Notes: generated by a model from the sequence alone, not told the origin. Shown: positions 53,976 to 63,782, numbered from the stretch's first letter. The stretch: 64,000 bases of DNA from Marinobacter litoralis (GCF_016427555.1 NZ_JAELVS010000003.1:356519-420518), one strand, 5' to 3'. Made by a program: numbers and translations.

Positions 53976-54557
53976 TCATGAGCCGCCGTGAATTTCTCTG
54001 TTCTGCTGTTTGTCATGATCGCTCTTGCGCACCATCACGTAGACCGCTCCGGTGTCACCATGGCGTTTCTGTGCCGAATGAAACGCCAGAACGGCATCCA
54101 GCTCCGGCAACCATTTCGCCAGATAACTTTTGAGCTGAGCAATGCCGTCTGGATTGCGCTCGCCCTTGCCATGCAGAATGATCACCGAACGCAGCCCGTA
54201 ATTTACGCAATCGTTGATGAACTGGAACACCTCTTTTCGGGCCTCTTCGACCGTCATCCGATGCAAATCCAGCCGGGCCTCAATGGGGTACTGCCCCAAT
54301 CTGAGCTTTTTAAACACCCCGTGCTGAACCCCTGGCCTCTGCCAACACAAAACATCGTGCGCCGTGAGCGGCTCCACTATATCCGCGGTTAACGGATTCA
54401 GATCACGAACCTGAGCCTCGACCGCAGCTTGTTGGCGAACCAAGTGCCCGGGTGTGAGTTCCTTAGGTGCCACCACATCGGCACGATTCGGTTTGCGTAT
54501 GCGCCGCACATCTTTCATTTCTTCAAGGAAAGCCAGGCGCTCATCTTTGGAGGTCAT
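53976..54557 (-). CDS. smrA: Smr-domain endonuclease SmrA
   Basis: Protein (193 aa) with a C-terminal Smr (MutS2-type) nuclease domain from about residue 95: LDLHRMTVEEA and ILHGKGERN are the LDxH and HGxG motifs. The N-terminal half is basic and helical. The Smr domain nicks DNA or cleaves RNA in related proteins. There is no clear Shine-Dalgarno. It is divergent from the DUF294 gene. Confidence 0.9.
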   Translation of the reverse strand: MTSKDERLAFLEEMKDVRRIRKPNRADVVAPKELTPGHLVRQQAAVEAQVRDLNPLTADIVEPLTAHDVLCWQRPGVQHGVFKKLRLGQYPIEARLDLHRMTVEEARKEVFQFINDCVNYGLRSVIILHGKGERNPDGIAQLKSYLAKWLPELDAVLAFHSAQKRHGDTGAVYVMVRKSDHDKQQNREIHGGS

Positions 54558-54756
54558 AACACATACGAATCCACATTGACGAGTAACAGGACTCTACCAC
54601 TGCACAGGCATCCCATAAAGAAATGCGCACGCGTACCTAGGACGAAAATCGAAGAGCGCAGCCCTCGGTCGGTGAACTACACTGATCTGAAAACGCGTAT
54701 TAGTGAAGTAGCAACCCAGCAACCTTCCTTGCTACCGAGCATGACGGACTTCCCCT

Positions 54757-56673
54757 ATGACTGCCGACTCTCCTGACACCCCGCTGCCGCAAAATACCCG
54801 CGCGATCATGACATTTTTACGGGAGCATGCCCCGTTCTCGAGCATGGACGACCCACACCTAGCCCACTTTGCGGAGAACGCCAAGCTCACGTTTTTCAGT
54901 GACGGAGAGGAAGTCCTGTCGCCCGAGGGTGGCGTCGTGAAAGACTTTTGGGTCGTTAAACAAGGAAGAATCCGCGGAGAACGGTTCAGCGAAAAGGAAA
55001 ATCGGGCGGTCACCACCTTCGAAATCAGTAAAGGCGAATGCTTCCCGCTTGCCGCGCTTATTGGCGAGCGCCCGACTCGAACGTTGCACCGGGCATCGGG
55101 CGATACCTTCTGTTTGAGTATCGGCCACGATGCCTTCGTTACTTTGTTTGCGGAAAGCGAAACGTTTCGGGATTTTTGCCTGCGCGGCGTCAGTAGCTTG
55201 CTTGATCAAGTCAATCAACGCATTCAATCCACCGCGATGGCCTCCATCGGTTCCAGTGACAGCCTGGACACCCCCCTTGAGCGCTTCGCGCTGCGCGCTC
55301 CTATCGTGTGCTCACCTGACCTCCCGGTCAACGAAGCGGTGGCAAGGATGCATGAGAATAATGTCGGTAGCATTGTCATCACGGACGACAAACAGCAACC
55401 CACCGGCATTTTTACACTCCGGGATTTGCGCATGCTGGTCGCCGAAGGCGTCGACTCTCTGAGCAAACCGATCAGCCGGGTGATGACACCCGACCCCTGC
55501 CGGCTGCTGGCCACCGAGAATGCTTTTGACGCAGCCATGCTAATGGCAGAACATCATTTTGCGCACGTGTGCGTGGTCGATGACAACAACCGGCTTATTG
55601 GCGTGGTTTCAGAGCGGGACCTGTTTTCATTACAACGGGTCGATCTGGTGCATTTGGCCCGAACCATTGGCACGGCGACGCACTTAAACACACTCGTCAG
55701 CCTTCGCGCCGATGTCTCTCGACTGGTCGATACAATGCTTGCCCACGGCGCGGATTCCGGTCAAGTGGTGAAAATTATCACTACCTTGAACGATGTTACC
55801 GTGCGTCGGGTACTGGAGCTGAACCTCAAACAGAATGACCCCGGCATTTCGTTCACCTGGCTGACCTTTGGCAGTGAAGGCCGTCAGGAACAGACCCTGC
55901 TGACCGATCAGGATAATGGCATCCTGTTCGCAACCCCCGAGGGTATGACGGAAGATCAAGTCCGGGAAAAGCTGCTTCCTTTTGCACGCAAAGTGAATGA
56001 CGAGCTGGCTCAATGCGGCTTCACACTGTGTAAAGGCAACATTATGGCCAGCAATCCCAAGCTGTGCCTCAGTGAAACGGAGTGGGACGACTGGTTTCTG
56101 CGGTTTATCGATGCCTCCACACCTCAAAACCTGGTTTACTCCTCCATTTTTTTGGATATGCGCGCGGTTTACGGCCCCGATGAGCCCCTGAGAAGACTGT
56201 TCGGCAGAGTGCTGGAACGTATCGCAAAAAACGCTCTGTTTCAGAAGATGCTGGCCGGAAATGCGCTTCAGCGAAAGCCGCCTCTCACCATGTTCCGTAA
56301 CTTCCGCTACCTGAGCGACGACAACAAAAAGGTTTTGGATCTGAAACGTCAAGGATTGGCACCGTTCGTGGAATCAATCCGGGTGTTCGCGCTGGCCAAC
56401 GGAATCAAAGCAGCCAATACTCTGGAGCGTCTGGACGAGCTCGCGAAAAAAGGGGTGTTTGATAGTAAAGACGCAGGCGCCTGGAAAGAGTCCTATAGCC
56501 TGATTCAAGCCATACGCATGCGAGCCCATCAAGACATGCTGGCCGATAACGAACCTCTCACCAACTACATCGATCCGGACGACCTGAACCCCCTCGATCG
56601 GCGCATACTCCGAGAATCCTTTCGTCAGGCCCAGCGGCTCCAGCAAAAGCTGGAATTGGCATACCAGCTATAG
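54757..56673 (+). CDS. cNMP-binding / CBS / DUF294 nucleotidyltransferase-like protein
   Basis: Cytosolic multidomain protein (638 aa). A cyclic-nucleotide-binding domain spans about residues 20-150 and a CBS pair 180-295. A GlnD-like nucleotidyltransferase domain follows (315-450; GSEGRQE at 372-378 and the DQD metal site at 384-386), then a helical DUF294 C-terminal domain. The active site looks intact. Such genes commonly precede a DnaQ-like exonuclease and an acetate-type symporter, suggesting a sensory role in uptake. Ligand and target are unknown. Confidence 0.9.
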   Translation: MTADSPDTPLPQNTRAIMTFLREHAPFSSMDDPHLAHFAENAKLTFFSDGEEVLSPEGGVVKDFWVVKQGRIRGERFSEKENRAVTTFEISKGECFPLAALIGERPTRTLHRASGDTFCLSIGHDAFVTLFAESETFRDFCLRGVSSLLDQVNQRIQSTAMASIGSSDSLDTPLERFALRAPIVCSPDLPVNEAVARMHENNVGSIVITDDKQQPTGIFTLRDLRMLVAEGVDSLSKPISRVMTPDPCRLLATENAFDAAMLMAEHHFAHVCVVDDNNRLIGVVSERDLFSLQRVDLVHLARTIGTATHLNTLVSLRADVSRLVDTMLAHGADSGQVVKIITTLNDVTVRRVLELNLKQNDPGISFTWLTFGSEGRQEQTLLTDQDNGILFATPEGMTEDQVREKLLPFARKVNDELAQCGFTLCKGNIMASNPKLCLSETEWDDWFLRFIDASTPQNLVYSSIFLDMRAVYGPDEPLRRLFGRVLERIAKNALFQKMLAGNALQRKPPLTMFRNFRYLSDDNKKVLDLKRQGLAPFVESIRVFALANGIKAANTLERLDELAKKGVFDSKDAGAWKESYSLIQAIRMRAHQDMLADNEPLTNYIDPDDLNPLDRRILRESFRQAQRLQQKLELAYQL

Positions 56674-56687
56674 GCCCCGGGACCCAT

Positions 56688-57392
56688 ATGTTCTCAACCC
56701 TCAAACAATGGATTCAGGCCAAACGCAATACCGGATCAGGCATAGATACCGACAACCTGCCGACACCGAAAACAGCAGGGGAGCAGGATCTTTTCAATGC
56801 CCGCCTGATTGTGCTCGATCTCGAAACCACCGGTTTAAACACGTCCAAGGATGAAGTTATTGCCATCGGGGCGGTGGCCATTGAAAAAGGCGCGATATAT
56901 CTGAACGACCAGTTCGACCTGATTCTGCGGCGCCCGGACTTAGACATTCGTGAAACGGTGCTGATCCACGGTATTGGCCCCGAAGCCCTCACACAGGGCC
57001 AGGAAACCAAAGAAGCGTTGGTACACCTCCTGGAATGGATGAACGGCGACCCGATCCTGGCCTATCACGCCGAATTTGATAAGCGCTTTCTTGAGCGGAC
57101 TCTGAAGGCTCAACTCGGCTACTCCCTCTCACACGTTTGGATGGACGTTGCCGAACTCTTGCCTGCTGTTTTTCCGAAAGCAGATCCAAAGGGCCGGGGG
57201 CTGGATCACTGGTCCGATCTTTTTGGCCTGGAGGTCAGTGAACGGCATCACGCTGCGGCCGACGCGATGGTAACAGCGGAACTGACCTTGGTCGCACTCA
57301 ATGCGGCCAGAAAGTCGAACGTCAAAACACTTAAAGATCTTTCACAAAAGCTGCGTTATCAACGACGTTTACAGAAAATGAAGCGTTTTTAG
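56688..57392 (+). CDS. DnaQ-like 3'-5' exonuclease
   Basis: DEDDh-family exonuclease (234 aa). LDLETTGL holds D44 and E46; the later Asp is in YHAEFDKRFL, and HHAAADAMVTAE supplies the His and last Asp. It resembles the Pol III epsilon subunit but lacks an obvious alpha-binding tail and is encoded far from dnaQ-like contexts. It is 14 bp after the DUF294 gene, so co-transcribed. Substrate unknown. Confidence 0.9.
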   Translation: MFSTLKQWIQAKRNTGSGIDTDNLPTPKTAGEQDLFNARLIVLDLETTGLNTSKDEVIAIGAVAIEKGAIYLNDQFDLILRRPDLDIRETVLIHGIGPEALTQGQETKEALVHLLEWMNGDPILAYHAEFDKRFLERTLKAQLGYSLSHVWMDVAELLPAVFPKADPKGRGLDHWSDLFGLEVSERHHAAADAMVTAELTLVALNAARKSNVKTLKDLSQKLRYQRRLQKMKRF

Positions 57393-57443
57393 CACCTCCT
57401 CTCACGTCGGAAAAGCCTGTATCGGCGTGGCTTTGCGCTCGAA

Positions 57444-57473
57444 TTGATAAGACTATTTGCCAATATCCATATT
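57444..57473 (+). promoter_or_regulatory. Putative promoter of the DUF4212-symporter pair
   Basis: TTGATA at 57444-57449, an 18-bp spacer, and CATATT at 57468-57473. The 207-bp gap also has an inverted repeat AGAGAAC/GTTCTCT at 57510-57538 that could be an operator. By eye only. Confidence 0.35.
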
Positions 57474-57599
57474 GCCATTGACGCGTAAAGTCGATAACGA
57501 CAACAAGTCAGAGAACAACTCTGAACAATAAGTTCTCTAACCGCTTTACCCAAAAAGATCGCCAGCCGAGCTTTACAAAAACAATATGGGAGTAAGTGT

Positions 57600-57863
57600 A
57601 TGTCAGGACATAGCTACGACGCTGAAAACTACTGGAAAGCCAATCTTCGCCTGATCTTCGGAAGCCTGATCATCTGGGCTCTGGTTTCATACGGCGCTGC
57701 AATTCTCCTACGCCCAATGCTTGCCGGCATTGAAGTAGGTGGTACCGATCTGGGCTTTTGGTTCGCCCAGCAGGGATCCATCATTACTTTCATCATTCTG
57801 ATTTTTTTCTACGCCTGGCGTATGAACAAAATCGATGAGAAATTTGGCGTACACGAGGAGTAA
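57600..57863 (+). CDS. DUF4212 membrane subunit
   Basis: Small membrane protein (87 aa, two helices at about residues 16-38 and 56-75) of the DUF4212 family, the usual partner gene of VC_2705-type symporters (analogous to YjcH beside ActP). ENYWKANLRLI is the typical N-terminus. The symporter starts 6 bp downstream. GGGAG lies upstream of the ATG. Confidence 0.9.
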   Translation: MSGHSYDAENYWKANLRLIFGSLIIWALVSYGAAILLRPMLAGIEVGGTDLGFWFAQQGSIITFIILIFFYAWRMNKIDEKFGVHEE

Positions 57864-57869
57864 TCACCC

Positions 57870-59639
57870 ATGAGCCAATTTGCAATTAACTTGCTATTCG
57901 TGGGGGGCTCCTTCCTCCTGTACATCGGCATTGCCGTCTGGGCAAAAGCCGGCAGCACCAGTGACTTCTACGTGGCCGGTGGCGGTGTTCATCCCGTCAC
58001 CAATGGTATGGCCATAGGCGCCGACTGGATGTCTGCGGCTTCTTTCATTTCCATGGCCGGCCTGATTGCCGCCGGGGGTTATGCCAACTCTACATTCCTG
58101 ATGGGTTGGACCGGCGGCTACGTGTTGCTGGCAATGCTGCTCGCGCCGTACTTGCGTAAGTTCGGTAAGTTTACGGTTCCGGAGTTCATCGGTGACCGCT
58201 ACTACAGCTCAAACGCGCGACTGGTCGCGGTTATTTGCCTGATCGTTGCGTCAGTGACTTATGTTATTGGCCAGATGGCGGGTGCTGGCGTTGCCTTCTC
58301 ACGCTTCCTGGAAGTTGACTCCACCAACGGCTTGATCATCGCCGCGATTGTTGTCTTCATCTACGCAGTAATGGGCGGCATGAAAGGCATCACCTACACT
58401 CAGGTTGCCCAGTACTGTGTGCTCATCGTGGCTTACACGATTCCAGCGGTGTTCATTTCTCTGCATCTGACCGGCAACCCGATTCCGGGTCTCGGAATGT
58501 TCTCTACGCACACTGAATCCGGATTGCCGCTGCTGACCAAGCTGAACCAGGTCATCACAGATCTTGGCTTCAATCAGTACACCGCCGATGTCGACAACAA
58601 GCTGAACATGGTCTTGTTCACCTTGTCACTGATGATCGGTACGGCCGGCTTGCCACACGTTATCATTCGCTTCTTCACAGTGCCCAAAGTGTCTGATGCG
58701 CGCTGGTCTGGCGGCTGGGCACTGGTTTTCATTGCCCTGCTGTACCTGACGGCACCTGCCGTGGCATCCATGGCTCGCCTGAACCTGATGACCACCATCT
58801 ACCCTGAAGGCACTCAGGCTCAGCCGATCGAATACGATCAGCGCCCGGGCTGGATTGCCACCTGGGAAGAAACCGGTCTGATCAAATATGAAGACAAAAA
58901 CAACGACGGCCGCATCCAGTTGTATAACGACAAGAACGCTGACTTCGCCGCTACCGCTTCCGAGCGTGGCTGGGCAGGTAACGAAATGGTCGTTAACAAC
59001 GACATCCTGGTATTGGCGAATCCCGAAATTGCCAACCTACCGGGCTGGGTTATCGGCCTGATTGCAGCGGGCGGCCTGGCGGCAGCACTGTCTACAGCGG
59101 CAGGGCTCTTGCTGGCGATATCGTCTGCCGTGAGCCACGACTTGATCAAAGGGCGACTCAACCCCAACATCAGCGATAAAGGCGAATTGCTCGCGGCACG
59201 AATTTCGATGGCCGTCGCAATTGTGGTGGCAACATGGCTAGGGGCAAACCCGCCGGGCTTCGCAGCTCAGGTGGTCGCGCTGGCCTTCGGCATTGCTGGG
59301 GCCTCCCTGTTCCCCGCATTGATGATGGGCATTTTCTCCAAGCGGGTTAATAACGTTGGCGCCATTTCGGGCATGTTGGCAGGTCTGACCTTTACCCTGG
59401 TGTATATCTTCACCTACAAGGGCTGGCTGTTCATTCCGGGCACCAACACTTTGGCAGATACCCCGGAAAACTGGGTGCTGGGCATTTCCCCGCTGTCGAT
59501 TGGTGCAATTGGTGCCATCGTCAACTTTGCGGTAGCCTTCGGAGTATCGAAAGTGACGGCTGAACCGCCGGTTGAAATTCAGGAACTGGTCGAAAGCGTG
59601 CGTTACCCTCGCGGTGCTGGCACAGCTCACGATCACTGA
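57870..59639 (+). CDS. Sodium/solute symporter (VC_2705/ActP-like)
   Basis: SSS-family Na+-coupled transporter (589 aa, about 13 helices), probably for acetate or another short carboxylate. GADWMSAASFISMAGLI and FTVPEFIGDRYYS are family signatures. A soluble loop at about 310-380 contains an EF-hand-like segment at 342-353 (DKNNDGRIQLYN), hinting at Ca2+ binding. Substrate assignment is inferred from the family and from the CrbS-like kinase nearby. Confidence 0.9.
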   Translation: MSQFAINLLFVGGSFLLYIGIAVWAKAGSTSDFYVAGGGVHPVTNGMAIGADWMSAASFISMAGLIAAGGYANSTFLMGWTGGYVLLAMLLAPYLRKFGKFTVPEFIGDRYYSSNARLVAVICLIVASVTYVIGQMAGAGVAFSRFLEVDSTNGLIIAAIVVFIYAVMGGMKGITYTQVAQYCVLIVAYTIPAVFISLHLTGNPIPGLGMFSTHTESGLPLLTKLNQVITDLGFNQYTADVDNKLNMVLFTLSLMIGTAGLPHVIIRFFTVPKVSDARWSGGWALVFIALLYLTAPAVASMARLNLMTTIYPEGTQAQPIEYDQRPGWIATWEETGLIKYEDKNNDGRIQLYNDKNADFAATASERGWAGNEMVVNNDILVLANPEIANLPGWVIGLIAAGGLAAALSTAAGLLLAISSAVSHDLIKGRLNPNISDKGELLAARISMAVAIVVATWLGANPPGFAAQVVALAFGIAGASLFPALMMGIFSKRVNNVGAISGMLAGLTFTLVYIFTYKGWLFIPGTNTLADTPENWVLGISPLSIGAIGAIVNFAVAFGVSKVTAEPPVEIQELVESVRYPRGAGTAHDH

Positions 59640-59686
59640 ATTTCATGACGACCTGATTTGTTACCGACAATGAAGGGTTGATGCCG

Positions 59687-59719
59687 AACGGGCTTCCTCG
59701 ATGAGGAAGCCCGTTCTTT
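59687..59719 (+). terminator. Terminator after the symporter
   Basis: A 13-bp perfect stem AACGGGCTTCCTC / GAGGAAGCCCGTT with a 3-nt loop, then CTTTATT. It lies 47 bp past the symporter stop. Confidence 0.85.
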
Positions 59720-59736
59720 ATTGAGGATACCGCTTT

Positions 59737-60243
59737 ATGTTCTGGAATTTTGTGGCCACGATTTTCTGTGGACTCGGCGCTGCCGGCATTGCCCTAGGCA
59801 TCCGTGCAATAACGGCCAAGAAGGCGCCCAGATGGATTATTCCGGTCTTTGCCGGGCTCGGCATGCTGAGCTATCTGGTCCATGGTGAATACACCTGGTA
59901 CGAGCACAAACAAACGCTGTTGCCCGACGAAGCCGTGGTAGTTGATACTGAGCGAGAGCAGTTATTCTTCCGCCCATGGACGTTTGTATTTCCTTACGTC
60001 ACTGCGTTTTCGGCGGTTGATGTTGAGAGTATTGCCCGGGACACAGAGAACACCGAGATTGTTCGCTTTACGTTGTACCGGTTTGAACAAACGGTCACTG
60101 ATGCCGTTTCCCACCGCGTGCATCTGATTAACTGCCAAACTCAAGAACTGGTGCCTTTGGCGAGTAACGGAAGCCCCCGGGTAGACAACCTAAAACGGCT
60201 CAATAACAACGATCCGCTGCTTAACACTGTGTGCGGCGCCTGA
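59737..60243 (+). CDS. Unknown membrane protein between symporter and sensor kinase
   Basis: Unrecognised protein (168 aa). Two N-terminal membrane helices (about residues 5-25 and 33-48) are followed by a soluble domain of about 115 residues with beta-rich pattern (VVVDTEREQLFF, IVRFTLYRFEQ). The segment after the helices has HGEYTWYEHKQ. It starts after the symporter terminator and ends 26 bp before the kinase, so it is likely co-transcribed with the kinase. Function unknown; it could modulate the kinase or symporter. Confidence 0.75.
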   Translation: MFWNFVATIFCGLGAAGIALGIRAITAKKAPRWIIPVFAGLGMLSYLVHGEYTWYEHKQTLLPDEAVVVDTEREQLFFRPWTFVFPYVTAFSAVDVESIARDTENTEIVRFTLYRFEQTVTDAVSHRVHLINCQTQELVPLASNGSPRVDNLKRLNNNDPLLNTVCGA

Positions 60244-60269
60244 TAGACCTGACTGGATAACCGCAATAC

Positions 60270-63200
60270 ATGATTAGTGCCTGGCTGCTTGCCTTAATAT
60301 CGATCACTTATATCTCGCTGCTGTTTCTGATTGCCTGGGCGGGTGACAAGCAACCGGGGCTCTACCGGCATACGCTGGCACGTACTCACATCTACAGCCT
60401 TTCACTGGCGGTCTATTTCACCTCGTGGACGTTCTACGGAGCCGTCGGGCGGGCAACCCAGGAAGGTTTCGGCTTTGCATCGATTTACCTCGGCCCGCTT
60501 CTTGTTTTCCTCTTCTTCGCCCCGCTGCTTCGGCGCATCATCCATATCAGCAAACGCAATAACAGTACCTCGATTGCGGATTTCATCGCCTCCAGGTATG
60601 GCAAATCCCAATTATTGGCGGCCATGGTTGCTGCGGTCGCACTGATCGGCAGCGTGCCTTACATCGCACTCCAGCTTAAAGCCATCGCTCTGGGGTTCAG
60701 TGTTTTGTCGGAAAACAGCCACCCCCTGCCCGGCCTAGGCACAACCTGGAATGATTCGGCGTGGTATATCACCCTGACCCTCGCGGTGTTCACAGTACTT
60801 TTTGGCACCCGCCATCTCGAATCCACTGAACATCACCGTGGGATGATTCAAGCCATTGCTTTCGAATCTCTCATAAAGCTGGTGGCTTTCGTCGCGGTGG
60901 GTCTATTCGTTGGTTACGGGCTGTTTAACGGGTTCGGTGAACTGTTCCGGAAAGCGGCCGACGCAGATCTGATCGGAACTCTGACAACAGCCAGTTTTGA
61001 TGCGCCAACCTTCATCACCCAAACTCTGGTCTCTATGCTCGCCATCATCTGCTTGCCGCGGCAATTTCATGTCATGGTGGTCGAGAATGCGGATCATCGG
61101 GATTTCGACGTCGCGCGCTGGGCGATGCCTGTTTATTTGATAATCGCAACCGCATTCGTTATTCCGATTGCGGCTGCAGGTCTTTTGTATGCCGACAGTC
61201 TGGGTAGCAATCCCGACATTGTGATTCTGCAACTTCCAATCATGGCAGACCAGCAATGGCTCTCGGTCCTGGCCTTTCTTGGCGGGGGCTCCGCAGCTGC
61301 AGCCATGGTCATTGTCTGCTCGGTGGCCATATCAACCATGGTGAGCAACGAAATCATTATGCCGGGACTGCTAAAGTTCTTCAGGCCCCGGATGAACCGT
61401 CGGGCCGATTTGAGCTACCTGCTACTCACCATTCGCCGCGCGGCTATCTTCGTCGTCTTGTTAACCGCCTACGCTTTCTATCGCATGGCGGGGCAGGATT
61501 ACAGCCTGACTGCCTTTGGTTTGCTGTCATTCGCCGCCGCGGCTCAATTCGGGCCGGCTCTGGTAGGCGGAATTCTATGGCGACAGGGTAACGCGACCGG
61601 CGCTATCTGGGGGCTTGGCCTTGGCTTCGCCGTCTGGTGTTACACCCTGCTGCTGCCGGCCCTGGTTTCAACAGGCTGGGTAGAGGCAGGATTCCTCAAT
61701 CACGGCCTGTTTGGCTGGAACTGGACTCGGCCAACCGCTTTGTTCGGCTCTGAACTGGACCAAATGACCCACGGCATTCTGTGGAGTCTCGGAATTAACA
61801 CCGCAACCTATATAGTGCTATCTCTGATCACTCGCCAAAGGATTCGGGAAAAAATTCAGCTCGCTGCGTTCTTTCAGGAATTCGACCCCCGGCACGACAG
61901 CCCAACCAATCAAAGTTGGCAGGGCGAAGTGCTGATCTCCGATCTGCAGGCTTTGACTGACCGCTTTATGGGAGAAGAACGCTCGGAAAGCGTGTTCCAC
62001 AACTATGAGCGCCGCAACGCGATTCGGCTTTACCCGCACCGGGAAGCCTCTACGCACCTGAGAAAATACATCGAAAGGCAGCTGGCCTCGGTCATCGGTG
62101 CCTCGACAGCACGGGTAGTGCTCGAATCCACGCTGACCGGTCGCGACATGCAGATCGAAGACGTTGTCAGTATTGTCGATGAAGCCTCTCAAGCCATGAC
62201 GTTCAGTCGTGAACTGCTGCAGTCAGCGATCGAAAACATTAGCTTGGGGGTGTCGGTGGTCAATCATCAACAACAGCTGGTGGTGTGGAACCAGCGTTAT
62301 CAGGAATTGTTCAGTTACCCCAAAGGGTATGTCCGGGTCGGGCGTCCGGTTGAAGACCTGATGCGCTACAACCTGATGAATGCAAATCTGTCGGCACGCC
62401 GCATTGACGAAATTATCGACGACCGTTGCGCCAGTATGCGTGCGGGAGAGCCGATGTCTTACGAACGTCAGCGACCGGACGGGACCGTGGTGCGAATCGA
62501 TGGCAGCCCGATACCCGGCGGGGGCTATGTCACCACCTTTCAGGACATCACGCCCATGCGGCGTACCGAGCAGGCTCTGAAAGAAACCAATATCTATCTT
62601 GAGCAACGGGTCCGTGAACGAACGCAAGAGCTTCAGGTTATCAACGAGCAAATGCTCAAAGCCAAATCAGTTGCGGAGCAGGCTAACCACAGTAAGACCC
62701 GTTTTCTGGCCGCAGCCAGCCACGACTTGTTACAGCCGTTGAACGCTGCACGCCTGTTTACCTCGGCGTTATCAGGAAAATCTGTAGATCAAGAAACCTC
62801 CGAACTGATTCAGCATATCGACAGCTCTCTGGGGGCCGCCGAAGAGATCATCAGCACATTGCTGGATATATCGAAACTGGATGCGGGCGCGCTGGAGCCC
62901 GACATTACCGTGTTCCCGGTGAATGACCTGCTCCGCCACCTTGCTACCGAGTTTTCGGCGATCGCAAAAGATCAAGGCCTGGAGCTTCACGTGGTGCCGA
63001 GTTCCGCGTGGGTCCGATCTGACGCGAAGCTGCTCAGGAGGGTGGTCCAAAACTTTCTGTCGAATGCGATACGGTATTGCAACAGCGGCCGGATACTCAT
63101 GGGCTGTCGCCGTTTGAAGGGCTACCTGCGTATTGAGATATGGGATACAGGCCCAGGGATGTCTGAAGAGCAGTTAACGCACATCTTCGAAGAATTCCGT

Positions 63201-63782
63201 CGTTTTCAGCACGGACAAGACAAGAAAGGACTCGGGCTTGGGCTCGCTATCGTAGATCGTATCAGCGGAATGCTAAACCACCCCGTAACGGTTCAATCCA
63301 TCCAGGGCAAAGGCAGTGTGTTCGGCATTACCGTACCATTAGCCGTACCAGAAACCACAGCATCAGCGACAAGTCAGAGCCAAACTGTTTCGAGACGTGT
63401 CTCAAGCCTTGGCGGCCTGCACGTACTCTGTATTGATAATGATGCCGCCATCCTACAAGGCATGGTCGCCCTACTCGGTAACTGGAAATGCGATGTAACA
63501 GCGGCGGAGAGTTTGGAAACAGCGCTTGAGAAGTTAGAAGACCGCAAACCAGATATCATACTCGCCGACTACCAGCTGGATGACAACCGAAACGGCCTTG
63601 ACGCTATGGATAGTGTCCGAGCGGAGTTGGGTAACGGGATCCCGGGCATACTGATCACCGGTTACATGGCACCGGAGGTACGTGAAGACGCGATCAATCG
63701 CGGCTACCTGATTCTTTATAAACCTGTTAAACCAGCGGCTTTAAGGGCGTTGGTCAACAAGCTATTAAAACAAGCAAAGTAA
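60270..63782 (+). CDS. SLC5-STAC-PAS hybrid histidine kinase (CrbS/MxtR-like)
   Basis: Sensor fused to a transporter-like domain (1170 aa). Residues 1-525 form an SSS/SLC5-like membrane domain of about 13 helices. A STAC-type helical linker (about 526-640) and a PAS domain (650-765) lead to a coiled coil. The kinase has the phospho-accepting H818 (ASHDLLQPLNA), N-box N928/N932, and IWDTGPGMS. A C-terminal receiver domain has D1100 in ADYQLDD and K1151. CrbS-type kinases control acs and acetate uptake with the LuxR-type CrbR; no such regulator is in the window. Confidence 0.92.
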   Translation: MISAWLLALISITYISLLFLIAWAGDKQPGLYRHTLARTHIYSLSLAVYFTSWTFYGAVGRATQEGFGFASIYLGPLLVFLFFAPLLRRIIHISKRNNSTSIADFIASRYGKSQLLAAMVAAVALIGSVPYIALQLKAIALGFSVLSENSHPLPGLGTTWNDSAWYITLTLAVFTVLFGTRHLESTEHHRGMIQAIAFESLIKLVAFVAVGLFVGYGLFNGFGELFRKAADADLIGTLTTASFDAPTFITQTLVSMLAIICLPRQFHVMVVENADHRDFDVARWAMPVYLIIATAFVIPIAAAGLLYADSLGSNPDIVILQLPIMADQQWLSVLAFLGGGSAAAAMVIVCSVAISTMVSNEIIMPGLLKFFRPRMNRRADLSYLLLTIRRAAIFVVLLTAYAFYRMAGQDYSLTAFGLLSFAAAAQFGPALVGGILWRQGNATGAIWGLGLGFAVWCYTLLLPALVSTGWVEAGFLNHGLFGWNWTRPTALFGSELDQMTHGILWSLGINTATYIVLSLITRQRIREKIQLAAFFQEFDPRHDSPTNQSWQGEVLISDLQALTDRFMGEERSESVFHNYERRNAIRLYPHREASTHLRKYIERQLASVIGASTARVVLESTLTGRDMQIEDVVSIVDEASQAMTFSRELLQSAIENISLGVSVVNHQQQLVVWNQRYQELFSYPKGYVRVGRPVEDLMRYNLMNANLSARRIDEIIDDRCASMRAGEPMSYERQRPDGTVVRIDGSPIPGGGYVTTFQDITPMRRTEQALKETNIYLEQRVRERTQELQVINEQMLKAKSVAEQANHSKTRFLAAASHDLLQPLNAARLFTSALSGKSVDQETSELIQHIDSSLGAAEEIISTLLDISKLDAGALEPDITVFPVNDLLRHLATEFSAIAKDQGLELHVVPSSAWVRSDAKLLRRVVQNFLSNAIRYCNSGRILMGCRRLKGYLRIEIWDTGPGMSEEQLTHIFEEFRRFQHGQDKKGLGLGLAIVDRISGMLNHPVTVQSIQGKGSVFGITVPLAVPETTASATSQSQTVSRRVSSLGGLHVLCIDNDAAILQGMVALLGNWKCDVTAAESLETALEKLEDRKPDIILADYQLDDNRNGLDAMDSVRAELGNGIPGILITGYMAPEVREDAINRGYLILYKPVKPAALRALVNKLLKQAK

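Noticed and set aside
57393..57599. Possible tRNA or sigma-54 promoter in the gap before DUF4212
   Set aside because: No cloverleaf could be drawn and no TGGCAC-N5-TTGC element is present.
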